23,073 nucleotides of DNA from SCGC-AG-212-J23 sp035762345 (lineage in GTDB: Bacteria; Pseudomonadota; Gammaproteobacteria; Burkholderiales; SG8-39). The stretch is from contig DASTPE010000140.1 of NCBI GenBank assembly GCA_035762345.1, positions 1 through 23,073 of the forward strand, written 5' to 3'. The translations under genes were made by a program, and so were the position numbers. Below are positions 7,660 through 13,853 of this stretch, in pieces; the first letter of the stretch is position 1, and each line of letters opens with the position of its first letter. The notes beneath the pieces are model-generated. The model worked only from the letters and a program-made list of their open reading frames with translations. It was not told where the DNA came from and did no database searches.

Positions 7660-8652
7660 CTACTTTCGAACTTTGGCGAGCTCGGCCTCGAGCGCCTTGA
7701 CGACGTCGGCGCCTACCGCTTCCGCGTGCTTGGCGACGACCGGCTTCATCGCCTCCTGGAACTTGGCGAGATCGGCCGGGGCGAGCTCGGTGACCTGCAT
7801 ACCGTTTTTCTTCAGGTTCTCGAGCGCCGCGCCGGCCTGCTCGCGCGAGGCTTGGCGCTGAAACTTCGCCGCCTCCACCGCGGAGTCGCGCAGCACCTTC
7901 TGCTCGGCAGCGCTTAGCGTATCCCAGACCTTCTTGCTGAAGATGACCGACTGCGGGTTGTACTGGTGGTTCGTGATCACCAGGTGCTTCTGCACTTCGT
8001 AGAACTTGTTGGCGTTAATGACCGTGACCGGGTTTTCCTGCCCGTCGATCGCCTTCTGGTCGAGCGCGGCGTAGACCTCGGGGAAAGGCATCGGGGTCGG
8101 ATTGGCGCCGAGCGCCTTCACCCAATCGACATTGATCGCGTTCGGGATGACGCGCAGCTTGAGCCCCGCGATGTCCTCCACCTTGCGGATCGGGCGGCGG
8201 CTGTTCGTGATGTTGCGGAAGCCGAGCTCCCAGTATGCGAGGCCGACGATACCCTTGGACTCGAGCTTGTCGTGCATCATCTTGCCGAACGCGCCGTCGA
8301 CCACCGCGTCCGCCTCCTTCGGGCTCGCGAACATGAAGGGGAAATCGTAGACGCCGAACTCCTTCACCTGCGAGGCGAGGATGCCGGAGTTGAGCGACAC
8401 GATCTCGAGCGTGCCGCCCTGCAGCGCCGACACGTTGTGCTGGTCGCTGCCGAGCGTGCCGCCGGGGAAGAGCTGTACCTTCATCCTGCCGCCGCTCTTC
8501 GCCGCCGCCAGCTCGGCGAACTTCTCCATCCCCATCGTGATCGGATGGCCCTTCGGATTCTGCGTCGCGAACTTGAGGTTGCGCTCCTGGGCGTGCGCCG
8601 CGCCGACCGCGAGCAGCGCCGCGAGAACGATGAATCGAAATACAGGCTTCAT
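7660..8652 (-). CDS. dctP: TRAP transporter substrate-binding protein, DctP family
   Basis: 330 residues with a clear Sec signal peptide (MKPVFRFIVLAALLAVGAAHA, probable cleavage after residue 21), so periplasmic. Mature domain of the DctP type: FATQNPKGHPITMGM, LFPGGTLGSDQ, AYWELGFRNIT with R146, and GLKLRVIPN with R167, the conserved arginine that grips the ligand carboxylate in most TRAP binding proteins; then the AIDGQENP segment. Delivers an organic acid to DctQM. ATG at 8652 with AAGGAGA 5-6 bases upstream. Follows dctM by 24 bases and precedes the Gfo/Idh gene by 10. By context the ligand may be quinate, shikimate or a similar hydroxylated carboxylate. Confidence 0.95.
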   Translation of the reverse strand: MKPVFRFIVLAALLAVGAAHAQERNLKFATQNPKGHPITMGMEKFAELAAAKSGGRMKVQLFPGGTLGSDQHNVSALQGGTLEIVSLNSGILASQVKEFGVYDFPFMFASPKEADAVVDGAFGKMMHDKLESKGIVGLAYWELGFRNITNSRRPIRKVEDIAGLKLRVIPNAINVDWVKALGANPTPMPFPEVYAALDQKAIDGQENPVTVINANKFYEVQKHLVITNHQYNPQSVIFSKKVWDTLSAAEQKVLRDSAVEAAKFQRQASREQAGAALENLKKNGMQVTELAPADLAKFQEAMKPVVAKHAEAVGADVVKALEAELAKVRK

Positions 8653-8676
8653 TGCTTGTCTCCTTGGAAAAAAGGG

Positions 8677-9957
8677 TTAGCCGGACAGCCAGCGCGCCGG
8701 CACGGTGACCAGCGGCGGGAAGAGCACCATCAGCAGCAGCACGGCCACTTCGGCGAGCAGGAACGGCAGCGCGCCGCGCATGACGTCGTCGAGCTTCATC
8801 CGCCCGACGCCCGCCACCGTATTCAGGACCGTGCCGACCGGCGGCGTGATCAGACCGATCGAGTTGTTGATGATGAAGAGCACCCCGAAGTAGACCGGAT
8901 CGATGCCAGCGGCTTTCACCACCGGCATCAGCACGGGCGTGAGGATAAGAATGGTCGGCGTCATGTCCATCGCCGTGCCGACCGCCAGCACGAGCAGCAT
9001 GATGGCAATCATGAGCAGGGTCGGGTTGTCGAGGAACGGCTGCAGCAGCGCCACGAGCTGGGCCGGGATCTGCGCGATCGTGATGAGCCAGGCCGACACC
9101 ATGGCAGAGGCGACCAGGAACATGATCACCGCGCTCAGCTTGGCGGCATTCACGAACACGGCGTAGAGCTTGGCGAGCGGCAGCTCGCGGTAGACCGCCA
9201 TGGCGACGAAAAGCGCGTACGCCGCGGCGACTACGGCGGCCTCCGTGGGGGTGAATACGCCGAAGCGCAAACCGACGAGGATGATGAGCGGAAGCAGCAG
9301 AGCCCACACCGACTCGCGCAGCGCGCGCAGCACTTCGGCACGCGGGCGACGCGCCGGCGGCCGAAGCGCATCGCGACGGCCGAGCCACCACCAGGTGACC
9401 CAAAGCGCCGCGCCGATCAGGATCCCGGGGAAGATGCCGGCGAGGAAGAGCTTCGAGATTGACACGTTCGCGGCCACGCCGAAAATGACGAAGCCGATAG
9501 AAGGGGGTATCACAGGGCCGACCACGCTCGCCGCAGAGATCAGGCCGCCGGAGCGCGCTGTGTCGTGGCCGGCCTTGACCATCATTGGGAGCAGGAAGGC
9601 CGTGAGCGCGGCGGCATCGGCGACCGCCGATCCCGACAACGCGGACAGGATGATCGCCGCCATGATGGTGACGTACCCGAGCCCGCCGCGAATATGGCCG
9701 ACCAGCGCGAGCGCCAGGTCCACGATCCTCCTGGACAGTCCGCCGGCGTTCATGATCTCTCCCGCGAGAATGAAGAACGGCACGGCGAGCAGCGGGAAGC
9801 TGTCCGCGCCACTGATGACGTTCTGCGCGAGAATCTGCGCGTCGAACTGGTGCAGATGGATCATCAGCGCGACGCCGCAGGCGAGCAGCGCGTACGCGAT
9901 CGGGATGCCGAGCGCCATGGCCGCCAGGAGCGAGCCGAGGAACACCGCGACCGTCAT
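8677..9957 (-). CDS. dctM: TRAP transporter large permease, DctM family
   Basis: 426 residues, standard DctM length, from the ATG at 9957 that overlaps the dctQ stop (ATGA); the frame is open upstream but only inside dctQ. About 12 hydrophobic segments cover the protein. DctM landmarks: FPLLAVPFFILAGEIMNAGGLSRRIV near residue 55-80, LSALSGSAVADAAA, GGLISAASVVGPVIPPSIGFVIFG, FTPTEAAVVAAAYAL and INNSIGLITPPVGTVLN. Forms the Na+-coupled translocation channel with DctQ, loaded by DctP. Inner membrane. Within the minus-strand operon. Confidence 0.95.
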   Translation of the reverse strand: MTVAVFLGSLLAAMALGIPIAYALLACGVALMIHLHQFDAQILAQNVISGADSFPLLAVPFFILAGEIMNAGGLSRRIVDLALALVGHIRGGLGYVTIMAAIILSALSGSAVADAAALTAFLLPMMVKAGHDTARSGGLISAASVVGPVIPPSIGFVIFGVAANVSISKLFLAGIFPGILIGAALWVTWWWLGRRDALRPPARRPRAEVLRALRESVWALLLPLIILVGLRFGVFTPTEAAVVAAAYALFVAMAVYRELPLAKLYAVFVNAAKLSAVIMFLVASAMVSAWLITIAQIPAQLVALLQPFLDNPTLLMIAIMLLVLAVGTAMDMTPTILILTPVLMPVVKAAGIDPVYFGVLFIINNSIGLITPPVGTVLNTVAGVGRMKLDDVMRGALPFLLAEVAVLLLMVLFPPLVTVPARWLSG

Positions 9958-10457
9958 TCCTCTTCCTTCACCATGACGAGCTCCGCGTCGCTCGCGCGGC
10001 CGGACACGGCGCGCCAGGTGTCCCGTACCAGCAGCATGGCAGCCGAGACGGCGAACACCACCCCCGAGGCGTAAACGATCGCAAGCGGCCAGCCAGTCAC
10101 CGGGGCGGTCGCGTCCCAATTGATGCGCGTCTGGTCGAGGCTGCCTTTGAAGATCAGCCAGGTGACATACAGCATGAGGAGCTGGCCAAGCACGAGGCAA
10201 ATGCGCTTGCCGGTACGCGGCAGCCGCGACACCAGCATGTCGCTGCCGAGATGGCCGTGCTCCTTCAGCGCGACGATCGCGCCGAGGAAGGTCATCCACA
10301 CAAAGAGCCACCGCGAGAGTTCCTCCGACACCGTGATGCCGGAGTTGAAGCCGTAGCGCAGCACCACGTTGCCGAACACCAGCACCACCATGAACGCGAG
10401 CGCAGCGGCGATAAGGGCGTCGAGCAGCCGGCAGTAGCCGTCGATGATCCGGGTCAA
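9954..10457 (-). CDS. dctQ: TRAP transporter small permease, DctQ family
   Basis: 167 residues with four hydrophobic segments and the family stretch SEELSRWLFVWMTFLGAIVALKEHGHLG (about 43-71). Small membrane partner of DctM in the tripartite carboxylate importer. The start is most likely TTG at 10457: AAGGAGG (complement of 10462-10468) lies 4 bases upstream and there is no closer ATG or GTG. First gene of the nine-gene minus-strand operon; a candidate promoter lies at 10475-10503 and the divergent regulator gene begins 103 bases away. The C-terminus is acidic (VKEEE). Confidence 0.92.
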   Translation of the reverse strand: MTRIIDGYCRLLDALIAAALAFMVVLVFGNVVLRYGFNSGITVSEELSRWLFVWMTFLGAIVALKEHGHLGSDMLVSRLPRTGKRICLVLGQLLMLYVTWLIFKGSLDQTRINWDATAPVTGWPLAIVYASGVVFAVSAAMLLVRDTWRAVSGRASDAELVMVKEEE

Positions 10458-10474
10458 GCCTCCTCCTTGCGCGC

Positions 10475-10503
10475 ATCGTAGGCGGAGGCGTATGATCCGT
10501 CAA
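10475..10503 (-). promoter_or_regulatory. Candidate sigma70 promoter for the dctQMP-led operon
   Basis: Read on the minus strand: TTGACG (complement of 10498-10503, 5 of 6 match to the -35 consensus), a 17-base spacer, then TACGAT (complement of 10475-10480, 4 of 6 match to -10). Transcription would start near 10468, just before the AAGGAGG of dctQ, so the leader would be very short. The operator repeats at 10504-10539 lie directly upstream of the -35, a position that suits an activator. Confidence 0.45.
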
Positions 10504-10539
10504 GGGCGATTATCGATTTATTGTGCGATTATCGCACAA
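10504..10539. promoter_or_regulatory. Operator: 19-base palindrome plus upstream direct repeat, PcaR/PcaU-like
   Basis: 10521-10539 is a perfect inverted repeat, TTGTGCGAT-T-ATCGCACAA (9-base arms, one central base). A second copy of one arm and centre, GGGCGATTATCG at 10504-10515, matches GTGCGATTATCG at 10523-10534 in 11 of 12 positions, 19 bases away and so on the same helix face. On the minus strand the palindrome reads GTGCGATAATCGCAC, one base different from the PcaR box I recall for Pseudomonas putida (GTTCGATAATCGCAC). A palindrome plus one direct repeat also recalls PcaU/PobR sites. It sits between divergent dctQ and the IclR-type gene, so binding could activate the minus operon and repress the regulator's own gene. 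Confidence 0.7.
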
Positions 10540-10559
10540 GACGAAAGTATCGAACACGT

Positions 10560-11318
10560 ATGAACGATCCGAACTACATGACCTCACTGGCGAGGGGGCT
10601 GGAGGTGATGCGCGGGTTCTCGCGCGAGAAGCGCATGTCCATCGCGCAGCTGGCGCAGAAGACCGGCATCCCGCGCGCCTCGGTGCGCCGCTGCTTGCAT
10701 ACGCTCGCCCAGCTCGGCTATGTGGGCACCGACGACGGTCGCAGCTACGCGCTACGGCCGAAAGTGCTGGGCCTCGGCCACGCTTACCTTTCCTCCACTC
10801 CGCTCGTCATCGCGGCGCAGCCTTTCCTCGACCGCGTGAGCGAGGCGGTGAACGAGTCCTGTTCCCTCGCCACGCTCGACGGCGAGGACATCCTCTACCT
10901 CGCGCGCTCGGTCACCTCGCGCATCATCTCGGTGACGCTCAACGTGGGCAGCCGCCTGCCCGCGCATTGCACCTCGATCGGATACGTGCTGCTCGCGAAC
11001 TTGCCGGACAAGGACCTGGATTCGTTTCTGGAGAGGGCTGAATTGAAAGCCTATACCGAGCGCACCATCACCTCGCCGGAGAGGCTGCGGGAGCAGCTCA
11101 AGCAGGTGCGCGAGGCCGATTACGCGATCGCCGACCGCCTCATGGAGCTGGCGGTACGCTCGATCGCCGTGCCGGTACGCAACGTCGCGGGCCAGGTGGT
11201 CGCGGGCATCAACGTGATCGTCGAAGCGGGGCGCGTGTCGCTGCGTGACATGCGCAGCCTGTATCTTCCACCTCTGCAGTCTGCCGCCGCTGATCTCGGA
11301 GCGCAGCTAGTGCCATGA
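10560..11318 (+). CDS. IclR-family regulator, PcaR/PcaU/PobR-like
   Basis: 252 residues from the ATG at 10560; the frame extends upstream to a TTG inside the operator, which is not credible as a start. N-terminal winged helix-turn-helix (about 6-65): YMTSLARGLEVMRGFSREKR, LAQKTGIPRASVRRCLHTL, QLGYV. C-terminal effector domain (about 75-250): SCSLATLDGEDILYLAR, ISVTLNVGSRLPAHCTSIGYVLLA, DYAIADRLMELAVRSIAVPVRN and VVAGINVIVEAGR. These blocks are those of beta-ketoadipate-pathway regulators, whose effectors are protocatechuate, 4-hydroxybenzoate or beta-ketoadipate. The palindrome 21 bases upstream matches the DNA site of this subgroup. First gene of the plus-strand operon; its stop overlaps the BKACE start (ATGA). 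Probable activator of the dctQMP arm; effector not known. Confidence 0.92.
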   Translation: MNDPNYMTSLARGLEVMRGFSREKRMSIAQLAQKTGIPRASVRRCLHTLAQLGYVGTDDGRSYALRPKVLGLGHAYLSSTPLVIAAQPFLDRVSEAVNESCSLATLDGEDILYLARSVTSRIISVTLNVGSRLPAHCTSIGYVLLANLPDKDLDSFLERAELKAYTERTITSPERLREQLKQVREADYAIADRLMELAVRSIAVPVRNVAGQVVAGINVIVEAGRVSLRDMRSLYLPPLQSAAADLGAQLVP

Positions 11319-12136
11319 CCACGCCTTGCATCATTACCGTTGCCATCACCGGCTCGCTGCCCGGTAAGAAGGACAACCCGGCGGTGCCGATCTCGGTCGA
11401 GGAGCAGATCGAGTCCACGCACGAGGCGTTCGAAGCGGGCGCGACCCTCGTGCATCTGCACGTGCGCGACGAGGGCGGAAAGCCAACGTCCGACCCGAAG
11501 CGCTTCGCCCGTGTGCTGGAGGGCATTCGCAACCACTGCCCCGGCATGATTACCCAGCTCTCCACCGGCGGCCGCTCGGGCACGGGCCGAGAGCGCGGCG
11601 GCATGCTCTCGCTCAAGCCCGACATGGCCTCGCTCGCCACAGGCTCGGTGAACTTCCCGACGCGCATCTACGAGAACTCTCCCGAGCTCGTCGACTGGCT
11701 CGCCGCCGAGATGGTCAAGTACAAGGTAAAGCCCGAGGTCGAGGCGTTCGACCTGTCGATGATCTTCCAGGCCGCGGCGATGCAGAAGGCAGGCAAGATC
11801 AAGGGCCCGCTGCACGTCCAGTTCGTCATGGGCGTAAAGAACGCCATGCCTGTCGACCGAGAGGTGTTTGAGTTCTACATAAGAACTCTAGGTCGCATTT
11901 CGCCAGGCGCCACCTGGACGGGGGCCGGAATCGGCAAGGATCAGGTGACGGTCTCGCGCTGGGCGGCCGAGCTCGGCGGCCATTGCCGCACCGGTCTCGA
12001 GGACAACGTGCGCATGAGCCGCGAGAAGCTCGCGCCTTCCAACGCTGCGCTCGTACGGCAGACGGTCGAGCTCTGCGCACACTACGGGCGCCGGCCGGCG
12101 TCCCCCGCCGAGGCGCGTAGCATATTGTCGCTATGA
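11315..12136 (+). CDS. Beta-keto acid cleavage enzyme (BKACE, former DUF849)
   Basis: 273 residues, TIM barrel. The family condenses a beta-keto acid with acetyl-CoA and splits it into acetoacetate and a new acyl-CoA, using Zn2+. Seen here: AGATLVHLHVRDEGGKPTSD with zinc ligands H47 and H49, QLSTGG (81-86), the ATWTGAGIGK segment and GGHCRTGLEDNV, with E229 as third ligand and D230 next to it. Family members differ in substrate (3-keto-5-aminohexanoate, dehydrocarnitine, 3-oxoadipate and others), and the sequence alone does not settle it. ATG at 11315 overlaps the regulator's stop, and its own stop overlaps the next ATG (ATGA). In an aromatic-catabolic operon, 3-oxoadipate is the attractive guess, giving succinyl-CoA and acetoacetate. 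Confidence 0.92.
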   Translation: MTTPCIITVAITGSLPGKKDNPAVPISVEEQIESTHEAFEAGATLVHLHVRDEGGKPTSDPKRFARVLEGIRNHCPGMITQLSTGGRSGTGRERGGMLSLKPDMASLATGSVNFPTRIYENSPELVDWLAAEMVKYKVKPEVEAFDLSMIFQAAAMQKAGKIKGPLHVQFVMGVKNAMPVDREVFEFYIRTLGRISPGATWTGAGIGKDQVTVSRWAAELGGHCRTGLEDNVRMSREKLAPSNAALVRQTVELCAHYGRRPASPAEARSILSL

Positions 12137-12987
12137 CCGTGCAGGAGCGCCTGCCCGAGCCGTCCAACCCTGTCGGCATCGACGGCCTGGAATTCATCGA
12201 GTACGCAACCTCGCAGCCGCAGGCGCTCGGCGCACTCGTACAGAAGATGGGCTTCGAGCCCGTGGCGCGGCACCGCTCACGCGAAGTCATGCTGTACCGC
12301 CAAGGAACGATGAATCTCATCGTCAATGCGCACGACGCCAAGGAGGCGACGCCCGAGATCAAGGCGATCGCGCTAAGGGTGCGCGATGCCGGGCAGGCGT
12401 GGGCGCACGCGCTCGCGCTCGGGGCCTGGGAAATGCCGACGCGGGCCTCGGCGATGGAGCTCAACATCCCGGGAATCCACGGGGTCGGCGACAGCCTTAT
12501 CTACTTCGTCGACCGCTATCGGGACTTCTCGATCTACGACGTGGACTTCGTCTACGAGAAAAACGCGGAGCGCAATCCGCCGGCGCTGGCCGGGCTGCAC
12601 TACTTCGGCGTAGTGCAGAGCATCTACGGCGACCGCACGCGCGACTGGGTCGATTTCTACCGAAATCTCTTCGGCTTCTCGGTCCTGCCAGAGGGCAAGT
12701 TTTTCGGCGTGTTGCCGAAGGGCACGCTGCTCGAAAGCCCGTGCCACAAGTTCTATCTGCAGCTGATCGAGCCCCCGCCGGGATCGGAGGATATCCACTG
12801 GGAAGAAGCGCTGGTGCGCGTCGGTCTCGGCGCGCCCGACGTGCCAGCCGCGACCCGCGCCCTCCAGGGCCGCGGCGTGGTGTTCGTGGACCGCGGCCCG
12901 GTGCAGCCGAGCGAGAAAGGCGCGCTTACGCAGGTCTATCTCGGCGCCGTGACCTTCGAGCTCGTGGTCAGTCACCTGAAGCCATGA
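12133..12987 (+). CDS. HPPD-like VOC protein, counterpart of the C-terminal half of QuiC1
   Basis: 284 residues, two vicinal-oxygen-chelate modules (about 14-130 and 153-283). DGLEFIEYATSQPQALG, GFEPVARHRSREVMLYRQG, NLIVNA, MELNIPGIHGVGDSLIYFVDRY and SIYDVDFV match 4-hydroxyphenylpyruvate dioxygenase and the HPPD-like domain fused to dehydroshikimate dehydratase in Pseudomonas QuiC1. The metal site looks broken: the first His (IDH in relatives) is replaced near G159-V160, the second (HIA in relatives) by R229, and only E276 (TFEL) remains; this is an alignment by eye. Iron-dependent HPPD activity is therefore unlikely. Overlaps BKACE upstream and the dehydratase gene downstream by 4 bases each, so a partnership with the dehydratase is the simplest reading. 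Confidence 0.85.
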   Translation: MTVQERLPEPSNPVGIDGLEFIEYATSQPQALGALVQKMGFEPVARHRSREVMLYRQGTMNLIVNAHDAKEATPEIKAIALRVRDAGQAWAHALALGAWEMPTRASAMELNIPGIHGVGDSLIYFVDRYRDFSIYDVDFVYEKNAERNPPALAGLHYFGVVQSIYGDRTRDWVDFYRNLFGFSVLPEGKFFGVLPKGTLLESPCHKFYLQLIEPPPGSEDIHWEEALVRVGLGAPDVPAATRALQGRGVVFVDRGPVQPSEKGALTQVYLGAVTFELVVSHLKP

Positions 12988-13853
12988 ACCTCGATCATTT
13001 TGGGATGGACACGATCACCCTCGCCGGTCCGCTCGAGGCGAAGCTCAAGGCGATGCGTGCGGCCGGTTTCACTCAGGTAATGTTGAATGCAAACGACCTG
13101 GCGGCGCATCCGGACGGCCCCGACGCGGCGATCGAAACCGTACGCGCGAGCGGCCTGCGCGTCACGGGTTTCCAGGTGCTGCGCGACTTCGAAGGCTTAT
13201 CGGGCCACCTGCACGCCTACAAGGTCGACATCGCCAAGGCGATGCTGTCGATGTGCCGCGCGCTCGGCGCGCGGGTGCTGCTCGCGTGCTCGTCCACCTC
13301 ATCGCATGCCACCGGTGAGCTTGGTTCTCTGACCAGAGATCTTCAGAAGCTTGCGACGCTCGCCGTGCCTTACGGCATCCGCATCGCCTACGAGGCGCTC
13401 TCGTGGGGACGGCATGTCAACGAGTATCCGCAGGCCTGGCAAATCGTGGCCGAGGCCGACCGCGCGAACCTTGGCCTCGCGCTCGATTCCTTTCACATGC
13501 TCGCTACGGGCACCAGTCGTGAGGCGCTGGAGGAAATCGACCCCGCCAAGATCTTTCTGGTGCAGCTGGCGGACTTCATGTGGCGCGAGATCCGCTCGCG
13601 TGAGGAGCGCATCGACACCGCGCGGCACATGCGCGTGTTCCCGGGCGAAGGCGTGCACAGCACCGATGTCGGCGAGCTCGTGCGCGCGCTTGACCGCCTC
13701 GGCTACCGTGGCGATTACAGCTTCGAAGTATTCAACGACGACTACAGCCAGCTGCCGGTTGCGCTCGTCACCGAGCGCGCCCGGCGCTCGGTAAAATGGC
13801 TGACGGACCAGGTGTCGCGGCGCAGTCTGCCGCTGCGCGGGGCCGCAGCCTGA
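12984..13853 (+). CDS. 3-Dehydroshikimate dehydratase, QuiC-like TIM barrel
   Basis: 289 residues from the ATG at 12984 (ATGA overlap). Expected reaction: 3-dehydroshikimate to protocatechuate plus water, metal-dependent. The protein matches the N-terminal domain of Pseudomonas QuiC1: TITLAGPLEAKLKAMRAAGF, FQVLRDFEG, IAYEALSWGRHVNEY, LALDSFHMLATG, IFLVQLAD, VFPGEG and YSFEVFND. The metal set E137, D168, Q194 and E248, with H171 nearby, is the dehydroshikimate dehydratase set rather than the plain isomerase one. Unlike QuiC1 there is no fused HPPD domain; that half is the separate gene just upstream, so gene order is the reverse of domain order. The stop TGA is followed at once, in the same frame, by the ATG of the DpgC-like gene. 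Confidence 0.88.
   Translation: MNLDHFGMDTITLAGPLEAKLKAMRAAGFTQVMLNANDLAAHPDGPDAAIETVRASGLRVTGFQVLRDFEGLSGHLHAYKVDIAKAMLSMCRALGARVLLACSSTSSHATGELGSLTRDLQKLATLAVPYGIRIAYEALSWGRHVNEYPQAWQIVAEADRANLGLALDSFHMLATGTSREALEEIDPAKIFLVQLADFMWREIRSREERIDTARHMRVFPGEGVHSTDVGELVRALDRLGYRGDYSFEVFNDDYSQLPVALVTERARRSVKWLTDQVSRRSLPLRGAAA

Noticed and set aside
7966..9462. 498-codon plus-strand frame antisense to dctP and dctM
   Set aside because: Composition is dominated by Arg, His, Asp and Glu repeats typical of antisense frames in GC-rich DNA; dctP and dctM on the other strand are certain.
9958..10503. N-terminal extension of dctM to 10503
   Set aside because: It is a frame-shifted reading of dctQ; the dctM family start lies at 9957.
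10521..10559. Upstream TTG start for the IclR-type regulator
   Set aside because: It would lie inside the operator palindrome and add 13 residues without homology.
12399..12983. N-terminal extension of the QuiC-like frame back to 12399
   Set aside because: It is an out-of-frame shadow of the VOC gene; homology to dehydratases begins at the ATG at 12984.
12133..12987. Calling the VOC protein a functional 4-hydroxyphenylpyruvate dioxygenase
   Set aside because: The overall match is good, but two of the three metal ligands appear to be missing and the context is hydroaromatic, not tyrosine, metabolism.
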